NCBI GenBank assembly: GCA_032358165.1
Contig: JAALGY010000014.1
Location: 682,001-746,000 of the forward strand
Reading direction: 5' to 3'
Source of the DNA: Diplosphaera chodatii
Lineage: Eukaryota; Chlorophyta; Trebouxiophyceae; Prasiolales; Stichococcaceae
DNA: 64,000 nucleotides
The notes under the pieces are model-generated. The model was not told the DNA's origin. It saw only the letters and a list, made by a program, of their open reading frames with translations, and did no database searches. Position 1 is the stretch's first letter. Each line of letters begins with the position of its first letter. The position numbers were made by a program, and so were the translations under genes. This document shows positions 34,463 to 47,739 of this stretch, piece after piece.

Positions 34463-35436
34463 GGTCAGGAGAGTCATAGATCTAGATTTTGAGGGCCATC
34501 AGGCGAGGAACTCGGTCGATGTACAAAGCAAGCAGGCCGCGTGAATCACCGACCGTCCTGCACCAGGCTGCCTGCTGGCAACAGCGCGTGCGGGGTGAGC
34601 GGTCCTGCAGTGTAATTGCAGTGTAATTGCCATGAGCAGGCATCGAAGATGAATGAATAGCACGAATGGCGGCCCGAGAAATGTCTGCGCCTTTGTAGTC
34701 GAGAGTTGCCACAGGCGCTCGTCAAAGTCATGCGCGAAGCAGCTCGGAACGAAGGCAGAGCGGTGCCATACATGCTGCAGATTTGAAGATTTAGGCGGCA
34801 GAATGTTAGCAAAACTTGCTGGGCGGCTGTTGCACGTCGTGTTGAGTTGTGAGCGTCACCATACGGATAGATGTGGCCCCACCCCACCTGGACCGTCATG
34901 GCCCCACAACAGCCGCGAAAGCTAGGCCGCCGCCGAACCCCGTCCTCGTTTGAAGTCAGTGACCTCACACTCTCTTCTAGACGGCTTGCGGCGTGCAGAA
35001 AGATGCTCCTGCCTGAAAACGACTGATGGATCTGGTGACGACTAAATATGGACTTCACAGCATCAGAGGATCTGTTGTTGGGGACCCGGCAGACTCTCGT
35101 TCCTTGGTATATACTGACAGCCTTATGTGCACCTGACAAGGCCATATGGTAGGCCCCAGTGCCTGCTGCGACTCCTTCAGGCCCATGGAATAAAATGTTG
35201 GCACATTGCTGTATGTGTCGCCTGATCATTGTTTGTCACTTTGGTGGCAGCTGCCTACAAGAGCGTTCAGGGCGCAGATGTGCAACACTGCAACCAGTCG
35301 CTGCTTTTTGTTTATGCCCGTCACTGCGACGTGTCTCAACAAACGTCTGACGTTCACTAAGATGCTGAAACAGTGCCGCGCAAAAGTTCGATTCCACCCA
35401 CAGGCGCTGCCACACGGCACTAGCATGCCGTGCGGC
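34463..35436. other. Region between PA14 copy B and the CPSF160 3' end
   Basis: 974 bp; both flanking genes are on the minus strand. It holds the promoter of copy B and the 3' UTR of CPSF160. A short direct repeat, cagtgtaattgc, occurs twice at 34609-34632. No exon is supported. Confidence 0.35.
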
Positions 35437-38400
35437 TCAGAAGAACGCCAGGTTGGCGTGCAGCATCCGCAGATGCTTCGAAACGCTGCCGCGGTCGCCG
35501 CCGGCAGCCGCGGCCAGCTGCTGCTGTCGCCGGAACGGCAGCTGGAAGTAGCAGAACAGCAGGTCGCAGTCCAGGAAGGCGCCTTGCGCCAGCGGCGCCC
35601 CGCCGCGGCGGCCGCCCCCTCCCAGCGCAGCCGGCTGCTTCGACAAACGCCGCCTGCAGCAGACATGTGGTGCCTTACGAGCACACCCCTCGTGAGCCTC
35701 GGCAGACCGCCATATCAGGTGTGGCCGATCCGCAGTCTGCCGCCTCAACTCGTCAGGAACCGCATGTGCGGCTCCGTGGCTGGTTCCGCATGTGCAGCTC
35801 GATGGCTGGTTGCCCAAGCACTTCACATGCACACGACCCTGGTGGCTGCTGGACGGCCCACCTGAATGCTGCGGGGTTGAGGCCGGCTGCGTGCGCGATG
35901 CCAGCCACCATCGCCTGCTGCAGCCGCCCGAGCACCGCAGCTGCTTCCGCTTCTGCTGGACCCTGGAGCCCGCAGAAAACCGTCAGAACTGACCCCTTTG
36001 CACAGGCGGACGGTGGGCTGCTCTGCCACAACAGCCATGCATGCCATATGGTCATGACCCCAGCGCCAGGGCTTCAACAGCAGCACATGCCGCCAGCTGC
36101 AAGCTGCTTCACGCCGCTACAGGGTTTGACATTGCAACAGATCACACCGCCACAGGACAGATCACGCTGGTATCAGGGACTGCTCACCAGGGGTGCGACA
36201 GCCCCCAGGCTGCCGTCCGCTGTCGCCAGCACGCAGCCCTGCCGCCGCGGAGCCGCCTGCGTGCTGACGTGCAGCCGCGCCGCAGCCGACACGCTGCTGC
36301 CCATGTGCAGGTTGCCCCTGCAGCAAGTGGTCATGCACTCGACACCGGTGCAAGCCCAGCAAAGTCATACCACTGCTGGGCACATGCAATCGGCAGAGGG
36401 TGCTGACCGAAATCTCAGTGCACCCGACGCTACGACAGCATCATCTTCGAATGTTTCCAGAGCAGCAGCTGCCGGGGCAAACCCCGCCAGGATTGATCGG
36501 CGGGACAAGCTGCAGGCTCAGCGGCAATGCATCCCGCTGGTCGACCAGCACTCACAGATTCAGCAAGCGCTGCCCGCGCAGCGTGGCGCGCGCATGCGCC
36601 GGGGTGTTGTCGTAGCGCAGCAGCCGCAGCGCCCCGCCCGCGTCCGCCGTCAGGAACCCCAGCGCGGAGCCGTCGATCAGCAGCTCCGCCGCGCGCAGGC
36701 CCTGGCCGTCGAAGTCGCGGGAGATCTGCCGCAGCTGCCGCTCCTTCTCCTGCAGGGTGGGCGACCAATTTCTTTCATGTTGCGGTCAGTGAGAAACTGG
36801 GTTGACTGGAAGCCAACCCAGGCAAAGGAGCAGCTGCGCTCTCCAGATGAGGCATCATCTGAGGAGTTCCCAAGTAGGCAGGCGCCTGCTATACTTCATT
36901 CGCTACCATCAGCTCCGGAGCACACAACCACCGTTGCGTTGAGGAAACCATCAAAAATGGCAGTTTACCACAGCCACTCGCCAGTGGAAGAGTCAGCAGC
37001 ATGCAGCCGTGCAAGCCTCAGCAACAGGTGCTCAACAGGACAGAAAGTACACAGCTCACCGTGTAGTGGACAAAGATGGCGCCGTGGGCCGCGTCGCCCG
37101 CAAGAGCGTAGTTCTTGATGACGTTGAGCGTCGCCACCAGGAACGGCGCGTCGAAGAAGGCGGTCCGCACCAGCCGTAAGCCCTGCAGACACATCAGTCA
37201 GGGTCTATGCTGCTGATAAAGGTGCTCATGACGAGCCGCAGAGGTCTGTGTTCGCAAGCATCTGGAGGCAGCTGCTGCAGCTGCGAGGTCTCTGACAACT
37301 GATTGCGACGCTTTCGCAAAGCCCTCGCTGGCCAGCAGCTGGAGCAGGAAAGAAGCAGCAGAGGGTCTCTCCACCAGACGTCATGTCTGCCAACTGCGTT
37401 GCCGGTGGACAGCAACGAGTTGATCGTTTGCAGAGTTGTGTGGGGCAGCACACCCGCAGCTCGTGACGCTCTAGGCGGTAGCCCGAATTTAGAAAACAAG
37501 ATATTAACTCTGTGGGGGAGCACACCTGCAGCTCATGGCGCTCCAGGCGGTGGCCCGCGGCCAGCAGCACAGCGCCCTCGAAGGAGGCGACCGCCGTGAC
37601 CGGGCCCCTGAACTCCCTGGTTGCAGGCGGGAGCTGAATATGGTTACGGTGTCAGCAGTGCTTGGGGTCTTTGGGAACATAGTTGTGGTTTCAGATGGTG
37701 CTGCCGGCACCCCCTCAAGTCAGAACGCAAGACGGCTGAAGCACCACCATCTGTGCACAACTAGGAACAGCACATGATCTGCAGGCTCTGAGAAACCAGC
37801 AAGTACTGCTCCAGACCTGACGTAGATCATCTGCGCCGCCCAGGCCGCCTGCGTGTCTGCTTCAGCAGGCTGGCCCTCGGGCTGCGGCGCCGGCTTGACC
37901 TCGAACAGCAGCAGGCGCCCCGTGCACGGGAAGTCCTCCCCTGCAGGGCAGGATCGCCGACAGCATAACACATCAATGCTGCGATGACGGGTGCGACACT
38001 GACTGACGCCCTGTACAGACTGTGGCATTCATCGAAACGCCATGGTGGGACTGGATCGTCATATTCTCTGCCAGCTGCTCCATTGTGCAGGAGCCTGGCT
38101 GTCAAGGGCACATGCACAGCAACTTGGCACATGAAGCTGGCAGCCTGCATCTCCATCCTTCAGTGGGAGAAACACCCCGTCAGCTTATGTCCAGGATGCC
38201 GAGCATGGCTGTGCCACCTGCTGAGAAGGAGGTGCCGACGGCGATCAGGGGGCGGCTGCGGCCGGCGGCCGACCGGTCCACCAGGTGCACCGCCCGCGCC
38301 ACCAGCGGCACCTCCCCCGCCTCCAGCTCGTAGCTGAAGACGCTCCTGCCGCTGCCCGCCGCCAGCAGCCGGACCTGCGGCAGCCCACACCAGCGAGTGG

Positions 38401-41400
38401 ACGGCAGCACACGATGCCTCTGGCCCATCGTCACCCACACCATGTTGTTCACTTTCACATCCTGCCAGCAGCTACAGCCTGTGCTTCACCTAGCTTCTGA
38501 GTAGCCCGGGTTGCCTTTCTGCATTTCACCTCGCCAGCGGGACCGCCCTTGGCGTGCTTTGCCACCGCCTCGGCCGTGGCGTAGGCCGCCGCCGCCGCGG
38601 GGTCGCCCTCCGGCTCCAGCGGCCTCCACTTCTTGTACGGCGCCTGGCATCGCACCAGGGGACACAAACCCTTTCCCGGTGAACTTCAAGACCTGGCCAG
38701 ACTGAGTACTGGCTGCCTTTAGTGGTGAGCAGTTTCTGAAGGATGCTGTTTGTGCAGCCAAGACAGCTGCCAGGCTCGTACACAAGGAACTGCGGTGTGG
38801 TGCGCACCAGTGAGACACGCACAAGTTCTCTTGAAGTGCAAACTCCATGCACGCTGAAAGACTTGCAACACCTGCCGGCTGACGCCCACGACGAGGAGCT
38901 GCGCCTCGGGGTAGAAGCCCAGCGCGGTGGGGGTGGCGCGCTGGGGCAGGCGCGCCGCCGGCCAGGGGCCGTCCAGCCGCTGCCCCGGGTCCAGGCTGCA
39001 GATGCGCACGGTGCCGCCGCCCGCCGGGTCGCACGCCATGATGAACCCCTGTAGCGCGGGCGCAACACAACGTTCTTTCATGAGCTATGATCGACCTTGT
39101 AGCTCCCCATGACAGCCACCGATGCAGCAGGCGCCGCATCCCCTTCCTGGCCCTTGTGAAGAGGCGATGTTGGGCATGAGAAGGTCATTAGTGGTGAGTT
39201 CAGGTGAAAAGCCCCAGGCCCACCTGCTCGCAGTCGGGGTTGTGGAAGGACGTGAAGGCCGCGACGGCGCCGTCGGCCGGCATCGGGTGCGGCAGCAGCC
39301 GCCCCCGGTCCGCGACCAGCACCAGCGGCGCGGCCCCGCCGACAAACACCCCGGCGTACGGCCTGCTGGCGCCTGCACAGCACGGCTGCACCCGCTGGAT
39401 GTCGTGTGTTCATGTCATGTGTTCAGCAACAACGTAGTGGTCTACAGCATAGTGGTCTGAAGTCTACAACAGGTTAGTGTCGCCCATGGTCAGCAGCTAT
39501 GTGGGCAGGGAGGGCAGTCTGAAATATGGCGCCCTAACTGACACCGCAGCACACGCCGCAGCCATTCCCCTGCCCACACAGCGAGCCCGCAGCAGATGCT
39601 ATGAGGCCATATATGTGCAGCCAATGGCGCTGACAGTCGGCATGCAGAAGCGTCGCAGCTCTGGGCGTTCCGCACCGATGGCGTCGAAGCGCGTCATCAT
39701 CGGCCGGCCGGTGCTCTCCTCGTCGGCGTCATCGCCGCTTCCTGCTGCCGAGATGGGTGCCAGCGGCGCTCGTGCGCCGTGACTGGAGAGCTCGAGCTGC
39801 TGCCGTGAGAATGCCAGCCCTGGGCCCTGCAGCATGCCAGGTGCCGGGCTCAATTGCTACAACACAGCGACGGATGCAGCGTTGGCCTCTCAAACATCAA
39901 GCCATGCTGACAGCCGCAATTGCGAAAGGTGGTGAAAGGCACTCACATTGCTGGGTACAAAGGCACGGTAGGCGAGCAGCGTGCCGTCCTCCAGCCTCGC
40001 CAGCAGGTGCGGCGCCGCCCCGACTGCTTCCGGGCCGCCGCTGCCGCTTTCCTTGCCAGCGCCCCCGCTGCTGCCATCGCCGCCGCCGGTGCTGCTGCTG
40101 CTGCCTGGTTCTGGGAAGACTTCCAGCCGCAGCTCAGCCACTGCGGCCGGCCGCTCGTCTGGCGCTGACATGTCACCAGGACCTGATGTTTCGGCGTCCG
40201 CCGCTGCTGCAGGGCTGAGAACAGGCAGCCCTTCAGCAAGGCCGCCGCTGGAGAACACGAGCCGCATGGCTGGTAGTTGATAGACCTCCAGCTGCCCGCT
40301 GGCCCTGCACAGATGCAGGTTTCCAATCACGATTGAGGCAGGTCCCCTTGACAGATTGAACTGCAGCTGGCAGCTGGTAGTTATAGCCGCGAAAGGTGTT
40401 CCCTGTTGGATGGTGATCAGCTTAAGGCCAATGGCAGCCAGGGACAAAGGCAGGGAGCGGCACCTTGCAACGGCGCAGCAGATGCCCATGGCATCGGGCG
40501 CATCAGCTGCATCCGCACCATCCCGCCGACTTGAAACCATCTGCTGTGCGCTGCCTGCGTCTGCAATGGCAGCCTGCTGCGGCGTCTCACTCACACCTGC
40601 AGTGGCCGCTGACCCTTCTGAGCGTTCTGCGCCCGCCGCCGCACCCCCTGCAGCTGCCGCTGCATCTGACGCTGCGCCAGGGGTCGCTGCGGGGTTTGGG
40701 CCTCCCCCGGCAGTGTCCGCGGCGGCAGCGGCATCCTGCGCCACCGCCGCCGCGTCGCTGGGCCCCGGTTCCCCCACCTCCATGGCCTCTGGTCCCTCCG
40801 GTGCTGCGGGCAGCTCTGCAGCTCGAAGTGTTGCAGGATTGTCCGAGTGCTGGAGCCGTTGGACGTGTGTCACGCCCATGACATGGCTGTGACTTCAAGG
40901 CATTTGTCTGCCGCAGGCATGCATTCACGTTTCAGAACGTCGGTCTGTTGAGCGCTGGCACATCTCGATGGGAAGCTGGCCATCGGGCGCAGTGTGACAA
41001 GGCACGGTGCTGTCTGCCATGCTCACCTAGCACATGGCCGGCATGCGCTGCCAGCCAGCCGGCGCGGTCCACGTGGAGGCACGCCGCATTGATGGCTGCA
41101 GGGAAGTCCACGGTTGGCCGGATCGTCAGGGGCTCCGTGGCCGCCGGCAGCACCGCCAACTCACCTGTGGGCCGGATTCCAGAGGTGTGCGGAACTTGTA
41201 GGCAGACTGCAACGGCTCATGTTGATGCAGTGCATGAGCAGCTGCACAGCGGCCTGCGCCACGTCATCTGGCAAAGATAGGTTTTGGACAGGACAGGTGG
41301 GCACCTGCACTGGGGTTGTGCCGCAGCACGATGCCCGCGCCGTCGCTGAGCAGCAGCAGCACATAGGAGCCCGCCACCTCGGCGCTGGCGATGACCAGCT

Positions 41401-44400
41401 CCTCGTCATCGTCGTCAGGACTTGGCAGCAGCTCGCGCAGCGGCAGCACCTGCTTCGCCGCGTCGTCCGCTACGAGCCGCACCTCCCGGGGACACACCTG
41501 CACCGGCACGGGGACTTGGGGCATGACAGAGGAAAGCCCTGTGACGCTTTTGTGGCTTTTGCAGACGCGAAGAGCACGTGTGTTGTCCCTCGGGCTGCGA
41601 ACTTGTCAATGGTGTGTGAGCCGGCGCTGCAGTGGCTGCAGGTTCTGCCAGAAGCTGCACAATCAGGTTGGACAGGTATCTTGTGCGGCTTCCACCATCA
41701 GAGCCGACCAAAGGTTGCACATGTCACCTGCACAATAGGGCCCGCCGTGTTGTCAGGCCCCGTAAGGTTGCCTGCTGTGACGGTCGTCGTCTTCATCTCG
41801 AAGTCAGCCCTGCATGATGACAGCAGCGCCTGACCAGCTTGGCGCTGAAGCCGCCAGGTCAACAGCACCAAAAGGGGACCCCAGAAGCCTACCAAATGAC
41901 ACAAATGGAGCTTTATGCACGTCAGACACGCAGAAGAGATGCATGGGTAGTACATCTCGAGCACATGCAGCATATCATGTAAGACTCATTACACGTTGCA
42001 CAAGCTGCTTGCAGCTGGCGTTGGCAGGTACCACTTGCACCTCACAACATACTAACCTGATGCTCAGCTGGCGCACCTGGCGGAGACTTCCTCCAGCTCC
42101 CGATGCGTGGCTAGCACCCGCGTCTGCCTGATCTCCTGCCGCGCCCCGCTGGCTTTGTCGGTTTTCACGTACTGCGCGCTGATCAGCAGGAAAGCGTCAT
42201 GCGCGTTGGGCCCCGCCCCCGCCGCCTGGACCGTCCACAGACCATGCACGCCTGCAGGAGCACACTGAAGTTAGGGGTGAGGCTACATCAGCGACACCCA
42301 GCACCGCAGCCCCGTTCCGTTCAGCCTGTTGCCGAGCTGTCTTGATTGAAGGCAATGAAATGCCTAGCCTTGCAAAGGCTTTCTCAGCTATGACTGGAGG
42401 GACTTCTGCAGCTCATCTTGCGACATCTACAGCGAAAAGCAGGGACGGATATAGGTCCACAGGGTTGTGTTTCTCCAATCACGAACACGTCTATATACTA
42501 TCTCTGCATTTTTCACATCCTAACAAGTTGATTACAATTTGTTAGGATATACAGTTCTTGTCTCATATGTATGCTTTTAGTTACAGCTGGTAATTTCTAT
42601 ACGAATGTTTTATGGTTGGGACGGTGCAGGTTGAGCTGGGCGCGCTGGGCCGCGGACCTGGGATGGGGACCACCACCTGCAGCTGCGGCACCAGGCTGCG
42701 GCGCAGCAGCGCCAGGCCGCCCCGCCGGCCGCCGCCCACCGCCGCCACCGCCTGCTGCGGCCCGGCGTCCGGCACCGGCACCCCCTCTGCAGGGTGCAAC
42801 ATAAATCACACCACAGAAACGTTTAAGCAAACTGGGGTATTGTTCAATGCTGCACGCCGGCAGCGCCTTCGGACGTGCACTGCCTGAGTACTTGCGCCCC
42901 GGCATCTGATGCAGCCACCTCACCCCAGCAGGTCAACATATGCATGCGTGGAACAGGGCACTCGATGGCAGAGCTGGATGTACCCTGCAGCTCGCCGAGC
43001 AGGCGGCTGGGCGGGGGCCCGGCGATGAGGGCGCGGATGGGCCCCAGGCCCGGCAGCTGGTCCAGCACCTTCAGCGCGTACCGCGGCGCCTCGTTGGCGG
43101 CGTCCCCCGGCGCCGCCTCCGCCTCGAACAGCGCCTCGATGTCGATGTCCTGCAGCGGGGCATTCGTATTTTGAACAGTTTCATGACCCTGGCACGCGCC
43201 GCCTCGGCACTGGTGGCTTGGCCGTGAGCGGGCAGGGCTGCTTCGTGTGCTGCATGCAGCTTCACGGTGAGCGTGTGATAATGTGACGCAGCTCAGCAAT
43301 ACTAACGAAGGGCCGGCCCATGTCACCTCTGCTTCCTGCTGGGGCGCTGCATCTGGGCCGCTGTCCGTCCGCTGCCGCTTGGCCGCCGGCGCATCCGGAC
43401 CTCTGGCGGAAGCTGCGGCATCCTCGCCGTAGATGGCGGCCTCCTCGGGGCCCATCAGCAGGAGCGGCGCCTGCAGTAACATGACTGAAATTGCTCGGTC
43501 CAGTCCTGCTGTTGATGGTGTTGTAGGTAGTATCCTGAGTAGGCAGACGACCTACATGTCCTTGGAAGCACGATGCAAATCTAATGCATCACCGTCGGTT
43601 TTGTTGACTCGCGGGTGCGGCATGACGGTGCGGCTGCAGGGCGTCACCTTGGTCTGCTGCTTGGTGGCGCTGACGAGCAGCGAGTCGCCCGCCCAGGAGC
43701 CCAGGAACAGCGTGCCGCCGCCCAGCGCGGCCATGGCAGACGCCGGCGGCCCCATGCTGGCCTTGGACAGCTGCCAGGAGCATCACGGGGTTCCTTCAGC
43801 CGCATTCCTTCTGCATGCACTGCCCCGACCCACCGCGAAGGTGTTTCCCAGCAGCAAAAGGATGTGCGCACAGATGTTGGCCCGAAGCCCGAAGCTACAG
43901 CGTGTCGATCGCACAGCATGAGGAAGGGAATGATGAGAGCTTTGTGTCGGTGCTACTGCCTGAGGCGCAGCGAAACGCCCAACCTGGATGCGGCGCACGG
44001 CCCCGCTGCTCAGCGGCAGCGTGGCCGCCAGCAGCTGGCCGCCGGGCGTCCCGATGAGCGCGGTGCGCGCGTCCAGCCAGGCGACCCGTGCGCCGCCCAG
44101 CTCGGCGTTGACACCCTCCGCCCTGGGCGCACCCTTGGCCGCAGCCGGCACCGCGTCCTGCAGTAGCGATGGTCATCGCATCTGCCGTGCATGTGTTTCG
44201 TCTCACTGATGAAGCTTCCAAACGCAACCTCATGTAAGCGCGCATACGTCCGAAACCCTAGGAAGCCATGGGCAGCAGCCCTCTGGCGCTATCTGAGCTG
44301 ATGTCCATGGCTGTCGAGTCACCATCACAGGAGTGCTACGTGTGCAACTTCCTGCTTGAGACTTGAAGCACTCTCGTTCAGCAGCTGCGACGTCTAATCG

Positions 44401-46709
44401 GTCTGAGCCTTGCCCAACGGCGAGCCATGCTTCCCATCAGGGTGACAGACAAGCATGGCTGCTCGACTCTGCCTGGCACAGACAGGAGCTGCTTTCCAGA
44501 TTGCTTTCCGGATTGCCGCGGTGCATACCCCATAGCACTCTGCATGAGGCTACACCCTGGACACACCGGGTGCACGTTGTTGAAGTAGCGGGCGGCGTGG
44601 CGCGCCGCGGTCGTCGCCGGCGGCTCGGCCATCTCATTGAACTCCAGGGTGGGCGGCGCCACCCCGCCAGCCGCATTGCCGTTCACCGCCAGCGCGCAGC
44701 TCGAGCCCTGCAGAATGCACGGCCACCAGGCTCCAACCCTGAGCATTCCCTGTCACTGCAGCGGCTCCCGGACAGCAGCGGCTGGGTCTGCAACCATGCA
44801 TTCGGCACCGCTGACGGGCTGTTTGCAACACTGCAGGGCGTCCCTCCTGAAGCCTCAGCTGCTCGGATGCGGTGTGCGCGCCATACGAACCTGGGTGTGG
44901 AACAGCAGCAGGTTCTGCGCCAGGACGAGAGCGCCGCCCTGGGGCGCCGCCGACAGCGCGTGCGCGTCGGAGGGCAGCCCGGCAGCGCCCCAGATGCGCG
45001 GCTGCCGCCGGTTGGCGGTGTCCAGCGACAGCGCCGCCAGCGCGCACGTGTCCCTGCGCTCCACGTACAGCCCCGTCCAGCTGGGCGGCCCCGCCTGCAG
45101 GTGGGTGTGTCCATAGTGTCAGACACCTTGAGGCTGTCGACCACTCACTTTGTGTTCCGCTGCAGATGAACAGAAAAGGATGTGCAGCAGCATTAGCAGG
45201 ATATTGGGCCCCTGGCTCGGAGAGGACTGATGAGTGCTTGGAATATACCTCGTGCAGAATCAGCAGTGTTGGCTCGTTATAGCGGTGCAGGAACACGATG
45301 TCCCTGACCTGCAGTCACATGAGTCCACCAGTATCTGCACTCGGCCCCTGACGTCGCAATCGCTTGCCTCAGTGACCCGTTGTGGACAGCGGCTTGGTGA
45401 TCACAACGGATATTGGCCGTGCTCAGCCTGCCTTTTTGGATGCATGATGACTCCAGTAAGGTCTGCTGCCAGCATACAGACACCAAACAAGTGCACCTCG
45501 CGGATGCCCTGCGCTGAGAGGTCCACCACATAGCTGTTAGCGACCGCCGCGGCGCTGCCGTCACCGTTCAGTCCCGCCTCCAGCTCCTCGGCAAAGTCCG
45601 GGGCGTCGGCGCCCGCCGCCGGCAGCACCGCCAGCTGGTGGCCGTAGAACAGCACCGCTGCGCACCGACCCTGTAGCAAATCCGACCGCCCTTCCAGTCG
45701 GCCTTCGATAAGCCCAGGCAATGCCTTACAGCAGTACTGGCAACTGGAAGCAACAGGGCACAGCGGTGCCGGAGCAGCAGCCCTGCAGCAGTGGAGCGAC
45801 GCACGGCTCGCACCTGCGGGTCTGTGGCCGCCAGGGGGCCGCGCGGGAACAGGCGCCGCCCACCCCGCAGCGCCGCGTCGCCCTCGAAGTAGTGCAGGCT
45901 GCTGGTGGCGAAGCAGTCGGCCGCATCATCCCACTCCAACACCGACAGCTTGGCATCCCTGAACCATCAGGCCATGCACAGACATCTGCTGACCCGTCTG
46001 CTGCACTCAGCCCCTTGCTGTTGCTGGTCATGAGCTGGTCACCAGAAGGTTGCTTGTGCACCAGACCATGCGTGTGCCCCGATGCACAGGACCTTCCCCT
46101 GCCACAGACCAGCAGACCTGACAGCGCCGAACGCTTCACACCGCATTCACCACCGCTCATCATACATCACAACCCACCTGAAGGTCAGCAGCAGCGCGTC
46201 CCGCCCGCCGTCCCGCCGGCTGCGCAGCACCGCCAGGGACTCCACCACGCCCCACAGCCGCTCGCACGCCCCCTCCTCCAGCCGGGCGCCTGCTTCGTCG
46301 CCCCTGTGCACAGAACAGGACGGACCTGCTTCGACTCGATCCGCTGGTGGCTGTAGGCATCGACGTGCGTGATGTCACACTATGCAGCCAGATCGCTCTG
46401 TATCCCCTGCAGGACCTCCTTGCCCTGCAGGCTGCCGCTACGCTTACACTTGATTCCTGAAGGTGAAGTCGGCAGCCGCTGAGGCTCGACCCGCTGTGTA
46501 TGCACAGGCAGCTGGTGCTCGCCTCACTAGCCAGCCTGCAGAGGGCGCTCGATTGCCGCACACCTGGCACGCCACAGCTGCAGGCGGGTGGAGCGTGCGA
46601 TCACCACATCCAGCAGCGCGCCATCCGCCCCCGCCCCCCGCGTGAAGGCGCCCGCAACGGCGTGCGTGACGCCCGTCGGCGGATGGATCTGAGATACAAT
46701 GGCATACAT
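35437..46709 (-). CDS. CPSF1: CPSF160, large subunit of cleavage/polyadenylation specificity factor
   Basis: About 30 exons from the ATG at 46709 to TGA at 35437, roughly 1,500-1,600 aa against about 1,360-1,440 in yeast and animals. Approximate exon positions: 46709-46564, 46301-46182, 45957-45810, 45672-45499, 45309-45249, 45095-44893, 44710-44588, 44159-43987, 43770-43652, 43470-43328, 43151-42985, 42790-42640, 42250-42070, 41790-41717, 41520-41310, 41160-41030, 40880-40605, 40300-39949, 39840-39645, 39385-39231, 39050-38875, 38645-38530, 38383-38230, 37943-37830, 37625-37531, 37186-37064, 36756-36553, 36342-36192, 35990-35860, 35640-35437. Landmarks: MYAIVSQIHPPTGVTHAVAG; DALLLTFR then DAKLSVLEWD; FLHRYNEPTLLILHE; FLGSWAGDSLLV; DRGRLLPHPMPADGAVAAFT then SFHN; GRLLLFEV; GPVTAVASFEGAVLLAAGHR; NLHMGSSVSAA then DGSLGAVAPL; AGLNPAAFR; and the closing FLDCDLLFCYFQLP. 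CPSF160 is a three-propeller scaffold that holds WDR33, CPSF30 and Fip1 for AAUAAA (here probably TGUAA) recognition. An acidic/Ala-rich insert in exons 17-18 is longer than usual. Confidence 0.9.
37439..37582 (-). repeat. 72-bp tandem duplication of a CPSF160 5' splice site
   Basis: Two diverged copies begin at 37439 and 37511. On the minus strand both encode Arg-Leu-Glu-Arg-His-Glu-Leu followed by gtgtgc: first GHRLERHELQ, then GYRLERHELR. The frame is open through both copies, so splicing at the second donor would add 24 residues. Confidence 0.8.
42251..42639. other. AT-rich CPSF160 intron
   Basis: An intron between two CPSF160 exons. From about 42330 to 42610 it is much more AT-rich than the rest and contains the inverted repeat TCCTAACAA (about 42516) and TTGTTAGGA. 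It may be an old mobile insert; no terminal repeats were found. Confidence 0.4.
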
Positions 46710-47739
46710 GAGGTTGCAGGCGTTGCCGTCAGGCATGGCATTGCCAGTGCTGCATGCATGCGCAAACAGTTTCGACGTAGAGCGTTTGGATAGCGGGACG
46801 CATACCTCCTTGTAGACCACTGAGTTCATGTCTCAGCGGAGCGGGTGCCTCGCTGCCGTCACGGCATGTCGGCTCCCTGAAGTGTACCGCTCACGCCGCT
46901 CATGCCAGCTGAGATGCATGCAAGCGCCGGTGAGGCAGCCGAAGGACTTGTGCCGCCTCAACGCTGCTGACTGTCGCCAGCATCCCGTGTCTCTACGTCT
47001 GATCACCAGTGACTGGTACCCGTATATGATGCGCGGGGCGCATGGTCAGCATGCGGCAACCAACATCACAACTTGATCGCGCTATCTGTCTCAGTGATCA
47101 ATGTGCGAGGGGTCAGCAGGTCTAGATGAGACGGGACAAGCACATGTGTGAGCCTCAGCGCTTTTGATTCTTGCTTCATGTCCGAGTTTGGTGCCCGGAC
47201 AACCACGTCCGGCTTCCTGCTTCCGGTCCCGCGCAAACCTCGAACAGCCAGCCAGCCTGCACAGGTGCACACAGCGACACAGGAGACAGGACACTTCCAT
47301 CTTGGCAGCCGCATCTGCCGGCAGGCTGTGGCTTGCGTGCATGTGAGACTAAGAAGCAGCTTTGTGTCCGTGATCTCCGTCGCAAGCCTTGCCAGCGGAT
47401 CCGAGGTGGATGGCTAAGCACTTCATGTACCTTTCGCGGAGTCCAGCTTCATCGTCGACGCATACCCCCAGCCAAGCACGTGTACCGTAATGCAAGTGCA
47501 AGCTGCCCGTGGCACTGCATGCACTAGGTGAGCAGGGCTCACCGTCATGTGTGGCCTGGGTACCATGCAGAACGGTATGTCAGCCCGTATGTTCGCCGCT
47601 GATCTTTGCAGAGTAACGGCGGTGGTCCTCCCAAAACAGGTACGTGAGAAAGCTTGCGGCCAGTGCTGCGCTGAGCGCACACAGGACTGGCAGCGTTGAC
47701 AGCTGAGCAGCAGCGGTATCAGCTGGAGCAGCTGATGGC
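46710..47739. promoter_or_regulatory. Divergent region, CPSF160 / low-complexity gene
   Basis: 1.03 kb between two opposite start codons. No exon with good phase was found on either strand; it contains the promoters of both genes. Confidence 0.35.

Noticed and set aside
35430..37118. 562-codon plus-strand frame
   Set aside because: It runs across several conserved CPSF160 exons and introns on the other strand; high GC leaves antisense frames open.
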